Shown here: one piece after another, positions 45,161-53,668 of the stretch | Layout: each line of letters starts with the position of its first letter | Position numbering within the stretch: position 1 is the stretch's first letter | Assembly: GCF_021502725.1 (NCBI RefSeq) | Contig: NZ_JAKFFS010000001.1 | Coordinates: 248,001-312,000 of the forward strand | Direction of reading: 5' to 3' | Origin: Dyadobacter sp. CY345 | GTDB lineage: Bacteria; Bacteroidota; Bacteroidia; Cytophagales; Spirosomataceae | Length of the DNA: 64,000 bases | Notes under the pieces: generated by a model | Database searches by the model: none | Told to the model about the DNA's origin: nothing | Seen by the model: only the letters and a program-made list of their open reading frames with translations | Program-made: the position numbers and the translations under genes

Positions 45161-45304
45161 GAAAGATTTTTAATGAAGTATTACTTATGCACTGCTTTTT
45201 TATGTAAATCCAGCATCCTTCATTTATAGTCCACAATTCATTCGTCAACTCCATTTCTTCGGAAGTTTTCAGAAGCATATTTTTTTTATTTAATATCTAT
45301 CGTA

Positions 45305-45316
45305 TTATTGCAATAA
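45305..45316. promoter_or_regulatory. Candidate ArsR operator palindrome
   Basis: TTATTGCAATAA is a perfect 12-bp palindrome. It covers the TTG of the -33 element of the arsR promoter, a position where a bound repressor would block RNA polymerase. Confidence 0.55.
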
Positions 45317-45337
45317 GAAAATAAGGTTTTACCTTTG
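45308..45337 (+). promoter_or_regulatory. arsR promoter
   Basis: TTG (45308-45310), 19 bp, then TACCTTTG (45330-45337) is an exact match to the Bacteroidota consensus with the standard spacing. The -7 box ends only 4 bp before the arsR ATG at 45342, so the transcript would start at or next to the start codon. Confidence 0.65.
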
Positions 45338-45341
45338 AATT

Positions 45342-45671
45342 ATGGGAGTTACAAAGACACAGGTTTTCACGGATAAACAAAACCGCATCGCTGATTTAGC
45401 AAAAGCGCTTGCACATCCTGCGCGCATCGCGATCATTCAGCATTTATTGAAAGAGAAATCATGTGTTTGTGGTGATCTGGTGGAGGTCTTGCCGCTCGCA
45501 CAGGCGACAGTTTCACAACATTTGAAGGAACTCAAAAATATTGGTATCCTTCATGGTGAGATCAATCCTCCTCGGGTTTGTTATTGTATCAATGAAACGG
45601 TCTGGCAGGAAGCTAAGGCAATTTTTGGAGAGATTTTCGAATCGGAAGTCGCACCGAATTGTTGCAATTAA
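45342..45671 (+). CDS. arsR: ArsR/SmtB family arsenic-responsive repressor
   Basis: The 109-residue winged-helix repressor should bind DNA as a dimer and release it on binding As(III). The motif ALAHPARIAIIQHLLKEKSCVCGDLVEVLPLAQATVSQHLKELKNIGIL contains a CVC pair at the position of the classical ELCVCDL metal-sensing site in helix 3, followed by the recognition helix. The C-terminus has one more Cys pair (PNCCN), which could supply a third ligand. It is the first gene of the arsenic operon, with a clear promoter and palindromic operator in front. DUF6428 follows 48 bp later. Confidence 0.93.
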   Translation: MGVTKTQVFTDKQNRIADLAKALAHPARIAIIQHLLKEKSCVCGDLVEVLPLAQATVSQHLKELKNIGILHGEINPPRVCYCINETVWQEAKAIFGEIFESEVAPNCCN

Positions 45672-45719
45672 TTAGATTTTGGAATAAATTTTTTATATTA
45701 TATTTATCGTAACATAGCA

Positions 45720-46298
45720 ATGAATAATTTGAGTCCATTGAACTGGCAGGCATTTAAAAATATGCTTTTAGAAAATGCTGAGCAGGTACTTCAATTCGAG
45801 TATGCTGAGGGGATATTTGTGGATGCTTCGTATCACATTACCGAAATCAAGCAGGCACCTATTGTTTCGGTGGATTGTGGCGGGGTAATGAATAGCTGGA
45901 CAGAAATTATCGTACAACTTTGGGAGCCGTCCGTGTCGGAGAAAGACCGCGCGATGAAGGTCAGCAAAGCACTATCCATTGTGAATCTGGTTGAAAAATC
46001 ACTTCCACTTAATCCTCTTGGCATAGTTAAAATCGAATTTGGTAATTCCAAGTTTGATACCCGCCAGATGTACCCGTCAGAATTTGTTTCAGAAGGTGAC
46101 AGCTTCACCGTGAGACTGGCGGCGGACTATACACAATGCAAAGCCATTACAAGAGGAGAAAGTTGCGGAACGACGCCAACGGGTGAAGCGTGCTGCACGC
46201 CTGCTGAAAATACAGTCGCACCAGTAAAACAAACGCTTGTATTGGAAACCATTGGTGCAGAAAATCAAAGCTGTACACCCGGCGGTGGTTGTTGTTAA
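45720..46298 (+). CDS. DUF6428 family protein with Cys-rich tail
   Basis: The 192-residue soluble protein belongs to a family found in arsenic operons of Bacteroidota (DUF6428). Residues 1-140 form a compact domain. The tail is rich in Cys: CKAITRGESCGTTPTGEACC and QSCTPGGGCC give eight cysteines in the last 55 residues. Vicinal and spaced Cys like these can bind As(III) or other soft metals, so an arsenic-binding or chaperone role is plausible, but no activity is known to me. It lies second in the operon between arsR and the acetyltransferase gene. Confidence 0.8.
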   Translation: MNNLSPLNWQAFKNMLLENAEQVLQFEYAEGIFVDASYHITEIKQAPIVSVDCGGVMNSWTEIIVQLWEPSVSEKDRAMKVSKALSIVNLVEKSLPLNPLGIVKIEFGNSKFDTRQMYPSEFVSEGDSFTVRLAADYTQCKAITRGESCGTTPTGEACCTPAENTVAPVKQTLVLETIGAENQSCTPGGGCC

Positions 46299-46360
46299 TA
46301 GCTTTTAGCAATTAGCTAATCAATAGTAGTCATAGATGAGATCTTCAAATACTTATTTTT

Positions 46361-46858
46361 ATGATATCAATACGCAGTCTGGAGGCTGATGATTGGGCCG
46401 CAGTCCGTGAGATTTATGCAGAAGGTATTGCTACGGGACAGGCTACTTTGGAAACAAGTCCTCCGGAATGGGACGTTTGGGACAAATCTCATACACGGGA
46501 ATTACGGTATGTCGCACTGAATGACGATAATGAAGTTATTGGCTGGACCGCCCTTACGCCTGTTTCCGGCAGATGCGTTTATGCAGGTGTAGCCGAAGTA
46601 AGTGTATATGTAGGAAGCAGATTCAGAGGACAAAAGATTGGTGATATGCTTTTGAAACACTTAATCAGACAAAGCGAAATGACTGGTTACTGGACTTTAC
46701 AGGCTGGAATATTCCCGGAAAACCTGGCGAGTATGAGTCTTCATACCCGGAACGGTTTCAGGCTCATCGGATTTCGGGAAAACATTGGAAAAATGAACGG
46801 AGTCTGGCGAAGTGTTAATCTTCTGGAAAGAAGAAGCAAGGTTGTGGGAATGGATTGA
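46361..46858 (+). CDS. GNAT acetyltransferase, ArsN/phosphinothricin-type
   Basis: The 165-residue cytoplasmic acetyl-CoA-dependent N-acetyltransferase starts ISIRSLEADDWAAVREIYAEGIATGQATLET, and has VSVYVGSRFRGQKIGDMLLKHLI (the acetyl-CoA pyrophosphate loop RGQKIG) and GIFPENLASMSLHTRNGFRLIG. This profile is that of the phosphinothricin/arsinothricin acetyltransferase family (PAT/ArsN1). ArsN1 detoxifies the arsenic antibiotic arsinothricin, and its place inside the ars operon supports that reading over methionine-derivative detoxification. Substrate remains inferred. Confidence 0.85.
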   Translation: MISIRSLEADDWAAVREIYAEGIATGQATLETSPPEWDVWDKSHTRELRYVALNDDNEVIGWTALTPVSGRCVYAGVAEVSVYVGSRFRGQKIGDMLLKHLIRQSEMTGYWTLQAGIFPENLASMSLHTRNGFRLIGFRENIGKMNGVWRSVNLLERRSKVVGMD

Positions 46859-46868
46859 GTACGGTGTA

Positions 46869-47025
46869 GGTTACACGGAGGACCATAGAGTCAAAAAGGA
46901 GATTCACAGAGTTTTAAGAAGAATGGATGCCGGTTCGTACAAAGATTTATGGGAGTTAGACGAGGTTACTAGAGATAAAAAACTCTGTGTAACTCTTTTT
47001 ATCCTCTGTAAGGCTCTGTGTAACC
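46869..47025. repeat. Long inverted repeat with 47-bp arms inside the ars operon
   Basis: The arms 46869-46915 and 46979-47025 are 47 bp each and complementary with a few mismatches (outer ends ggttacac / gtgtaacc, inner ends agagtttt / aaaactct). The 63-bp centre holds the remnant frame RRMDAGSYKDLWELDEV. This kind of cacagag/ctctgtg repeat is widespread between Bacteroidota genes and often flanks GxxExxY-type cassettes. It forms most of the 182-bp gap between the acetyltransferase and arsC genes. Confidence 0.75.
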
Positions 47026-47040
47026 AATTAACCAAAAACT

Positions 47041-47454
47041 ATGAAAAAAATATTAGTGCTCTGCACCGGCAATAGCTGCCGCAGCCAGATAGCAGAAGGA
47101 TATCTCGGAAAATTTGCCGGCGATAAAGCCGTTGTTTATAGTGCGGGGGTTGAAACACATGGTGTCAATCCGAAAGCCATAACAATCATGGCTGAGGACG
47201 GGATTGACATTTCGAATCATTCTTCAAACAATATAGAAGAATACACAGATATCGACTTTGATTTTGTGATCACCGTTTGTGACAATGCCAAAGAGCGCTG
47301 TCCGTATTTTCCTACGAATGCAAAGAAATTCCATCACAATTTCCCGGATCCAGCCAAAGCTGTCGGTAGCGATGAAGAGGTTGAAGAGGAATTTCGGGCT
47401 GTCAGGGAAATGATTAAGGAATATAGTGAAGATTTTGTGAAGACAAATCTTTAA
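47041..47454 (+). CDS. arsC: Arsenate reductase, thioredoxin-coupled low-molecular-weight-phosphatase type
   Basis: The 137-residue enzyme reduces arsenate to arsenite. The P-loop is VLCTGNSCRSQIAEG (residues 6-20, CX5R with catalytic Cys8 and a Cys at 13). The redox Cys pair is in FVITVCDNAKERCPYFP (C-x6-C), and HHNFPDPAKA supplies the Asp-Pro loop. This is the Staphylococcus/Bacillus ArsC architecture, using thioredoxin rather than glutaredoxin. The product arsenite would be exported by the Acr3 protein encoded next (103 bp downstream). Confidence 0.95.
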   Translation: MKKILVLCTGNSCRSQIAEGYLGKFAGDKAVVYSAGVETHGVNPKAITIMAEDGIDISNHSSNNIEEYTDIDFDFVITVCDNAKERCPYFPTNAKKFHHNFPDPAKAVGSDEEVEEEFRAVREMIKEYSEDFVKTNL

Positions 47455-47557
47455 TAATTCTGCGTCTGGGCTGGATGTTATTTAAATCGAATTTATGAAA
47501 AACTGCGGATATCGACCAGCCAGCGAGCTATCCGCGAAAAGCTAATAGCTTAAACTT

Positions 47558-48652
47558 ATGTCTGCTACAAATTGTGCCCCAGCGGCCAACCGAAAGAAAC
47601 TCAGCTTTCTGGACCGCTATTTAACTTTATGGATTTTCATCGCCATGGCCATTGGTGTGGGACTTGGCAATTTTGTGCCATCGATACCTGCTTACATCAA
47701 TACTTTTTCAAGTGGTACGACAAACATACCGCTGGCGATCGGGCTGATCTTAATGATGTATCCGCCACTTGCCAAAGTGAAGTACAATAAAATGGGCGAG
47801 GTGTTCCGCAATACAAAAGTGATGACGGTTTCGCTGATGCTGAACTGGATTATCGGGCCAGTGCTGATGTTTATTCTCGCTATTATATTTCTTCCAAACC
47901 ATCCTGAATACATGATCGGGCTTATCCTGATTGGCCTTGCCCGCTGTATCGCCATGGTGCTGGTGTGGAATGAGCTTGCAGAAGGAAGTCGGGAGTATGC
48001 TGCCGGACTGGTGGCGTTAAACAGTGTTTTCCAGGTTTTGTTGTATAGTTTTTATGCTTACTTTTTCATAACTGTCCTTCCTCCTTTGGTTGGTTTGAAA
48101 GGTCTGGATGTGGATATAACCATCGCTGAAATTGCAGTGAGTGTTGGTATTTATCTGGGTATTCCATTCGCTGCCGGCGTGCTGAGCCGCGTTGGGCTGA
48201 CAGCACTAAAAGGTGAGCAGTGGTATGAACAAAAATTTATTCCTTTCATCTCACCAATTACGTTGGTGGCGTTGTTATCAACAATTATTTTAATGTTTTC
48301 ACTGAAAGGTGAGCTCATAATACAATTGCCCGGCGACGTGCTTCTGATCGCAATTCCGCTTGTGATCTATTTTGTTATCATGTTTCTGGTCAGCTTTTTT
48401 GTGGCAAAAGCGCAGGGAGCTGATTATTCACAAAACGCATCCATTGCCTTTACAGCATCGGGTAACAATTTTGAGCTGGCGATCGCGGTTGCGATTGGCG
48501 TGTTTGGTATCAATTCAGGCCAGGCTTTTGTGGGTGTGATCGGGCCACTCGTGGAAGTACCTGCTTTGATTGCACTCGTTAACGTAGCATTTTGGTTACG
48601 CGACAAATACTATAAGACTGACACTGTTCCTGCACAACATGGAAATGTATGA
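47558..48652 (+). CDS. acr3: Acr3 family arsenite efflux transporter
   Basis: The 364-residue inner-membrane protein has ten hydrophobic helices of the BART superfamily. The family-defining Cys in the fourth helix is present in [20 protein letters not shown], and the conserved Glu of the ninth helix in [20 protein letters not shown]. The N-terminus starts [22 protein letters not shown], as usual for Acr3. It extrudes arsenite with the proton gradient. Its 3' end overlaps the start of the flavoprotein gene by 14 bp, so the two are translationally coupled. Confidence 0.96.
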   Translation: MSATNCAPAANRKKLSFLDRYLTLWIFIAMAIGVGLGNFVPSIPAYINTFSSGTTNIPLAIGLILMMYPPLAKVKYNKMGEVFRNTKVMTVSLMLNWIIGPVLMFILAIIFLPNHPEYMIGLILIGLARCIAMVLVWNELAEGSREYAAGLVALNSVFQVLLYSFYAYFFITVLPPLVGLKGLDVDITIAEIAVSVGIYLGIPFAAGVLSRVGLTALKGEQWYEQKFIPFISPITLVALLSTIILMFSLKGELIIQLPGDVLLIAIPLVIYFVIMFLVSFFVAKAQGADYSQNASIAFTASGNNFELAIAVAIGVFGINSGQAFVGVIGPLVEVPALIALVNVAFWLRDKYYKTDTVPAQHGNV

Positions 48653-49697
48653 TCTGATTGTGATCGGAGGCGGGCAGAGTGCTTTGGCCTGCGCATACTT
48701 CCTCCGCCGTGCCGGTTTGAAATATATTATCCTTGATGACCAGCCGCAGGGCGGTGGAGCCTGGCAGCACACATGGGATTCGCTGACCTTGTTTTCGCCA
48801 GCCGAGTACAGCTCGCTGCCTGGCTGGATGATGCCCAAGTCTGAAAACGAATTTCCTTCAAAACTGGAAGTCCTGGATTATCTAAGTGCCTATCAGGAAC
48901 GTTATCAAATCCGGATACAACATGGTGTGAAAGTGACAGACGTTCAAAAAAACGGAACTGTTTTCACGGTGATTTCTGACCAGGGCGAATATCAGAGTCG
49001 GGCTGTGATTTCGGCAACCGGCACTTTTCAAAATCTGTTCATACCTGAAGTGCCAGGAAAAGATCTTTTCAAAGGACATCAGCTGCACTCTGCACAGTAC
49101 AAAAACGCGGAGCCTTTTAAAGATAAAAATGTACTCATTGTGGGCGCAGGAAACTCCGGCGCGCAGATACTGGCAGAAGTTTCCAAAGTGGCTAAAACAG
49201 TCTGGGCGGCACAAAATACTCCGGAATATTTGCCTGATGATGTGGATGGCCGAGTACTTTTTGATGTAGCATCCGCCAAATACAATGCGATGAAGGAAGG
49301 TAAGGAGTTTGTCCCTTCACAATACAATATAGGAAACGTGGTCATGGTGCCGACCGTGAAAGAAGCCCGCTCACGTGGTGTTCTCGAAACCCGGGAAACT
49401 TTTAAGGAGATTTATGAAAATGGGGTTGTTTGGCAGGACGACAGCCGACAGCCTTTTGATGCGATAATCTGGTGTACGGGATTTGGGTTCGCAACCGGTC
49501 ATCTGAGAGGCCTGGGTATTTTGCAGGAAAAGGGAAAAACGGATTGCGAAGGCACCAGGTCCGTAGATGTAGAAGGTCTCTGGCTTGTAGGTTACGGAAG
49601 TTTTACCGGCTTTGCGTCGGCTACTTTAATCGGTGTCGGCCGTTCTGCACGTCAGACGGTCAGTGAAATAGTTGAATATTTAAAAATACAGAAATAA
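48639..49697 (+). CDS. arsO: ArsO-like flavin-dependent monooxygenase/oxidoreductase
   Basis: The 352-residue protein has an N-terminal FAD-binding motif ([17 protein letters not shown], residues 5-21) and a second dinucleotide motif for NADPH ([16 protein letters not shown] near residue 165). The sequence [18 protein letters not shown] is characteristic of the ArsO flavoproteins found in ars clusters. ArsO is proposed to act on arsenicals, but its reaction is not well defined. The start overlaps the acr3 end by 14 bp (8 bp if the second ATG at 48645 is used). Its stop overlaps the next start in TAATG (1 bp). Confidence 0.87.
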   Translation: MEMYDLIVIGGGQSALACAYFLRRAGLKYIILDDQPQGGGAWQHTWDSLTLFSPAEYSSLPGWMMPKSENEFPSKLEVLDYLSAYQERYQIRIQHGVKVTDVQKNGTVFTVISDQGEYQSRAVISATGTFQNLFIPEVPGKDLFKGHQLHSAQYKNAEPFKDKNVLIVGAGNSGAQILAEVSKVAKTVWAAQNTPEYLPDDVDGRVLFDVASAKYNAMKEGKEFVPSQYNIGNVVMVPTVKEARSRGVLETRETFKEIYENGVVWQDDSRQPFDAIIWCTGFGFATGHLRGLGILQEKGKTDCEGTRSVDVEGLWLVGYGSFTGFASATLIGVGRSARQTVSEIVEYLKIQK

Positions 49698-50473
49698 TGA
49701 AAATTGCTTTATTTTCAGACATTCATGCCAATTTGCCTGCCTTAGAGGCCTTTTTTAAAGATGTTGAAAGCCGTGACACCGACGCGATTTATTGTCTGGG
49801 TGACCTGGTGGGTTACAACATCTGGCCTAACGAGGTTGTTGATGAGATCAGAAAACGGGGTATACCGACCATTGCCGGAAACTACGATTTTGGTATTGGC
49901 CGAAGCAGCGATGACTGCGGATGTGCTTATAAGACGGACGACGAAAAGGCAAATGGCAAGGTTTCAATTTCCTTCACCAACGAGATTATGAAGGAGGAGC
50001 AAAGAGCCTACCTGCTGACCTTGCCTGCTCATATTCGTTTGGAATTTCAATTGAATGATCAACCGCTTTCTGTGCTTCTCGTACATGGCAGCCCGCGCCG
50101 GATCAATGAATATTTGTTCGAAGATCGTGATGAAAAAAGTATGCTGCGGATCATGGAGCAGGCTAATGCCGATGTGATGCTGTTTGGCCATACACACAAA
50201 CCCTATCTCCGGATTCTGGATTCTGTGCAAGACGACGGCAGTAATCATTTCCGTCATGCGATCAATATTGGTTCGGTTGGTAAACCAAAAGACGGGGATC
50301 CGCGAGGCGGATATGTGATTTTGCATATCAATCAGGATGCATCCGTTTCAGATAAAGAAAGTATCGCGGTAGAATTTGTCCGGTTTGAATATGATGTTGA
50401 AAAGGCAGCCAAAGCGGTGGAGGATTGTATTCTTCCCAATGCCTACGCCGAATCCTTACGTATCGCCAAATGA
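49697..50473 (+). CDS. Metallophosphoesterase, first of a tandem pair
   Basis: The 258-residue calcineurin-like phosphoesterase has the metal motifs FSDIHANLPALEAFF (DxH), YCLGDLVGYNIWPNEV (GD), IAGNYDFGIG (GNxD), LVHGSPRRINEYLF and FGHTHKPYL (GHTH). In this copy the residue after GN is Tyr, not His as in copy 2. That is tolerated in the YfcE branch (Cys or Met there) but changes the active site. A Cys-rich insert DDCGCAYKTDD follows. It starts in the TAATG overlap with arsO, so it belongs to the ars operon. Phosphoesterases of this type recur in ars clusters with no proven role. Confidence 0.87.
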   Translation: MKIALFSDIHANLPALEAFFKDVESRDTDAIYCLGDLVGYNIWPNEVVDEIRKRGIPTIAGNYDFGIGRSSDDCGCAYKTDDEKANGKVSISFTNEIMKEEQRAYLLTLPAHIRLEFQLNDQPLSVLLVHGSPRRINEYLFEDRDEKSMLRIMEQANADVMLFGHTHKPYLRILDSVQDDGSNHFRHAINIGSVGKPKDGDPRGGYVILHINQDASVSDKESIAVEFVRFEYDVEKAAKAVEDCILPNAYAESLRIAK

Positions 50474-51219
50474 GAATAGCACTGTTATCTGATATCCACG
50501 CCAATCTGCCTGCTTTCGAAGCTGTGCTCGAAGATTTGGAAAAACAAAAACCAGATGCCGTTTATTGCCTGGGTGATCTTGTGGGTTATAATGTCTGGCC
50601 CAACCAGGTGATCGGTCTGATCCGCAGCCATGGCATTGCTACCATTGCCGGAAATCATGATCTGAAAGTGGCAAAAATACTTCCTTCACAGGATGAATGC
50701 AGCACTGAAAAAAGCAGTGAATACGCTTACAAGCTCGTGGGCAATAAAGAGCGGGAATATCTTTTGACGCTGCCGAGACATTTAAAACTTGAATTTCAGT
50801 TAAATGACGATTCACTGAATATGCTATTGGTGCATGGCAGTCCGCGCAGTATCAATGAATACCTGCTGGAAGAATTGCCAGAGGACTATATGTCTGAAAT
50901 GCTTAAAGAATTTAAAACTGATATTTTGTGTTTCGGTCATTCGCATAAACCGTATCACCGCATTATTAATTCTGGTGAAAACGGGGCAGATCATTTCCAT
51001 CATTTGATCAATACAGGTTCGGTTGGAAAGCCAAAAGACGGTGATGTAAGGGCATGTTACGTAATACTGACGATCGATGCTTCGGCAAGTACGAAAACCA
51101 GGTATGGCATTCAGGTGGACTTCATCCGGGTAAAATACGATGTGGAAAAAGCAGCGCAGGCGGTGGAACTAAGCTTATTACCTTATGCTTTTGCAGATAA
51201 TTTAAGAGGAGCATACTGA
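50470..51219 (+). CDS. Metallophosphoesterase, second of a tandem pair
   Basis: The protein (249 residues from ATG 50470) is a paralogue of the gene before it; stretches such as SDIHANLPAFEAVLEDLEKQ, YCLGDLVGYNVWPNQV and LVHGSPRSINEYLLEE match closely. Here the motif is AGNHDLKV, with the standard His. The insert region is DECSTEKSSEYAYK rather than the CGC form. The ATG overlaps the previous stop in ATGA; a start 45 bp upstream is out of line with the family. It is the last gene of the arsenic operon. The next gene is convergent at 51370. Confidence 0.87.
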   Translation: MRIALLSDIHANLPAFEAVLEDLEKQKPDAVYCLGDLVGYNVWPNQVIGLIRSHGIATIAGNHDLKVAKILPSQDECSTEKSSEYAYKLVGNKEREYLLTLPRHLKLEFQLNDDSLNMLLVHGSPRSINEYLLEELPEDYMSEMLKEFKTDILCFGHSHKPYHRIINSGENGADHFHHLINTGSVGKPKDGDVRACYVILTIDASASTKTRYGIQVDFIRVKYDVEKAAQAVELSLLPYAFADNLRGAY

Positions 51220-51369
51220 TTAGGGCAGTCTGGAATTTTGTAAGAATCTAATTTACCGGCGCAATCTGTTTTAATTTTCAATTTGACAGACGCCAGTCCA
51301 ATTATTTAAATGACGCTATTTCGAAACTTTTAATAACGTTGTGAGAGAGGGGGTTCACGTATGTCTTGA

Positions 51370-51954
51370 TCAATAATCAAAGTTGGTTTTTATCACTTTG
51401 GCAGGTATACCTGCCACAATCGTATTTGCCGGCACATCGCGGCTGACTACTGCGCCCGCAGCAACTACCCCATTTTCGCCGATCGTTACACCAGGCAAAA
51501 TCGTTGCCCCTGCGCCGATCCACGCATTTTGTCTTATAATAACGGGTTTTAAAATAAGCGCTTTTCTATCTGCCGTATCAGTCGGATGGTTCTCGGAAGT
51601 AATATTTACCCGCGGGCCGATCTGCACGTCGTCTTCAATATAGATTCCACCGATGTCCAGAAAGGAACATGCATGATTTATAAACACGTTTTTGCCCAAA
51701 CGGATAAACCGGCCAAAGTTTGTATGAAAAGGAGGGAAAATGGTCGTTGACTGATCAATGGGAATGCCAATAATTTCACTCAATCTTTGCCGCATGTCGT
51801 CCATATCTGTCGCATTCGCATTCATCTCTACACAAAGCTGAATGGTCTTTGCAACTGCCTTTGTAAAGTCTTCATAGCCTTGATCGTCCTTTCGAATCAC
51901 CTCGCCTGATCGCATCCTTTTAAAAATGGCTGGCTCTTTTTCCTGATCATTCAT
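51370..51954 (-). CDS. Hexapeptide-repeat O-acyltransferase (maltose acetyltransferase-like)
   Basis: The protein (194 residues from ATG 51954) has a left-handed beta-helix of hexapeptide repeats: [85 protein letters not shown]. An N-terminal helical Mac-like segment precedes it. A catalytic His is likely in ITSENHPTD. It should transfer an acetyl group from acetyl-CoA to a sugar or similar hydroxyl compound. The start at 51954 leaves a single base after the lipoprotein stop codon, so it is the last gene of the four-gene operon (cupin, dehydrogenase, lipoprotein, acyltransferase). Confidence 0.88.
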   Translation of the reverse strand: MNDQEKEPAIFKRMRSGEVIRKDDQGYEDFTKAVAKTIQLCVEMNANATDMDDMRQRLSEIIGIPIDQSTTIFPPFHTNFGRFIRLGKNVFINHACSFLDIGGIYIEDDVQIGPRVNITSENHPTDTADRKALILKPVIIRQNAWIGAGATILPGVTIGENGVVAAGAVVSRDVPANTIVAGIPAKVIKTNFDY

Positions 51955-51955
51955 A

Positions 51956-52453
51956 TCAATTTGTTTTATCCAAAGAAAACAACACAGTAACGTTTCCAGA
52001 GCCAAGCGCTGCTTTTAACCCGGAAACGTCGTCGATTTTTGCAATACGTGTGTAGGTATAAGATGTAGAAAATGTCTCATAGAACAGCACCAGCGTGTTT
52101 GAAGTGTAGAGTATGATATCGCCATTTTCGATTCTGCCCGGATTTGAAGGATTGCTGGGAAGGTTACCGGAAAATCGGTAGTATTTTTCATTTGCATTCA
52201 GTTCATCCATGGAAATGGTCAGCGGCAATCTTGCCTTGAATGCAGTAACTGTCGCGTTGTTTGCCAGTGTCGCAGAAAACGTTTTTTCGCCGATCTGTAA
52301 AATCAAGCGATTAACTGTGGTATCTGGCGTTTTAATATCTTCCTGTGCTCTACTTTTTATTGTCTCTACCGTTTCCATATCATCGTTTTTACATGCCATA
52401 AAGGCAACAACTACGAGTGTAAGTTGTATTAAAATGATCCATGTATTTTTCAT
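51956..52453 (-). CDS. Cyclophilin-like-fold lipoprotein
   Basis: The protein (165 residues from ATG 52453) has a lipoprotein signal peptide ([18 protein letters not shown], lipobox FMAC). The mature part [37 protein letters not shown], then [32 protein letters not shown] matches the small bacterial cyclophilin-like domain, which binds an unknown ligand and is not a proven isomerase. The domain is often encoded next to alcohol dehydrogenase, cupin and sugar acetyltransferase genes, as here. It starts 16 bp after the dehydrogenase stop codon. Confidence 0.85.
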   Translation of the reverse strand: MKNTWIILIQLTLVVVAFMACKNDDMETVETIKSRAQEDIKTPDTTVNRLILQIGEKTFSATLANNATVTAFKARLPLTISMDELNANEKYYRFSGNLPSNPSNPGRIENGDIILYTSNTLVLFYETFSTSYTYTRIAKIDDVSGLKAALGSGNVTVLFSLDKTN

Positions 52454-52469
52454 CACATTTGATTGTTTA

Positions 52470-53660
52470 TCAGATCGTAGCAGCATCGATTACAAATCTG
52501 TAACGCGCCTTTTTGTCGATTACTTTTTTCCAGGCTTCATTCACGTCAGCCGCTTTAATAATCTGAATTTGAGGAAATATTTTGTGATCGGCGCAATACT
52601 GTACAACTTCCTGGGTCTGTGGAATACCGCCAATGAGTGAAGCATTAAAATTGACGCGGGTATTGGCCAGGCCGATGTTGCTTAACGTAAGATTGAATCC
52701 TTCTGGCATTCCGACTTGCGTATAAAAACCATTGATTTTCACAACCGAAGCATAAGAAGCAACATCGTACTGTACCGGAATCGTAGCGATCATGTAATCA
52801 AGCAAGCCTTTGTATGTTTTTAATTTAGCCAGATCGTCAACCACAATCACTTCTTTTGCACCAAAAGAAAGTATTTCCTTCACTTTGTCCGGAGAAGTTG
52901 TAAAGGCATATACTTCGGCGCCTTTGGATACAGCCAGCTTCACAGCCAAATGTCCGAGCCCGCCGATACCTGCAACACCAAATTTGTCCCCCTTTTTTAT
53001 TGACGCTTTCATCAAAGGAGAATAAGTCGTAATGCCCGCACATAACAAAGGTGCAGCCTGTTCCAGGCTGATATGGTCAGGAATATGAATAGCAAAATGC
53101 TCCCTGACCACAATATTATTAGAATAACCTCCCTGTGTTATGCCCGTCGGAGCAGATTTTTCAGGGTTTCCGTAGGTGAACAGCGTTTTACCATTGTCGC
53201 AAAACTGCTCGTCGCCTTTTTTGCAGCTCTCGCAGTCCATGCAGCTGTCTACCATACAACCAACACCGGCCCGATCACCAACTTTAAATTTGGTAACATT
53301 TTTTCCAATGGCAGTAACGATCCCGGCAATTTCGTGGCCTGGTACCTGCGGATATATTTGTTTGCCCCAGTCACCTTTCATTTGATGAATATCCGAATGA
53401 CAAATGCTGGCAAATTTGATATCAATCAGAATATCGTCATCACCAACTGGCCTGCGTTCAAATTCCCAGAGACTCAATTTTCCTGACGCGTCCTTGGCCG
53501 CATATCCTTTTGACTTGATATTATTAGCTGCTGAACTTTTGAACGTTTGAGAAAAAAGCCTGGTTTGCGCAGCCATCGTCAAACCACCGCCGGCCATTAC
53601 TGTTTGCAAAATAAATTTTCTTCTGGATTGACCTGATTTGTTATGATTATATTTTTCCAT
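52470..53660 (-). CDS. Zinc-dependent alcohol dehydrogenase with a twin-arginine signal
   Basis: The 396-residue medium-chain dehydrogenase is of the YahK/CAD type. The catalytic zinc ligands are in FASICHSDIHQMKG and VPGHEIAG. The structural zinc site is four Cys in SCMDCESCKKGDEQFC. The NADP-binding motif is GIGGLGHLAVKLA. The N-terminus carries SRRKFILQTVMAGGGLTMAAQ (residues 12-32), a twin-arginine export signal, so the folded enzyme with its cofactor would be moved to the periplasm. That is odd for an NADP-dependent enzyme. It lies 8 bp after the cupin gene and 16 bp before the lipoprotein gene. Confidence 0.9.
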   Translation of the reverse strand: MEKYNHNKSGQSRRKFILQTVMAGGGLTMAAQTRLFSQTFKSSAANNIKSKGYAAKDASGKLSLWEFERRPVGDDDILIDIKFASICHSDIHQMKGDWGKQIYPQVPGHEIAGIVTAIGKNVTKFKVGDRAGVGCMVDSCMDCESCKKGDEQFCDNGKTLFTYGNPEKSAPTGITQGGYSNNIVVREHFAIHIPDHISLEQAAPLLCAGITTYSPLMKASIKKGDKFGVAGIGGLGHLAVKLAVSKGAEVYAFTTSPDKVKEILSFGAKEVIVVDDLAKLKTYKGLLDYMIATIPVQYDVASYASVVKINGFYTQVGMPEGFNLTLSNIGLANTRVNFNASLIGGIPQTQEVVQYCADHKIFPQIQIIKAADVNEAWKKVIDKKARYRFVIDAATI

Positions 53661-53668
53661 ATCAATGT

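Noticed and set aside
46812-47075. Frame of 87 codons between the acetyltransferase and arsC genes
   Set aside because: It runs through the 47-bp inverted repeat and overlaps both neighbours; the central part may be a cassette remnant but is not a gene.
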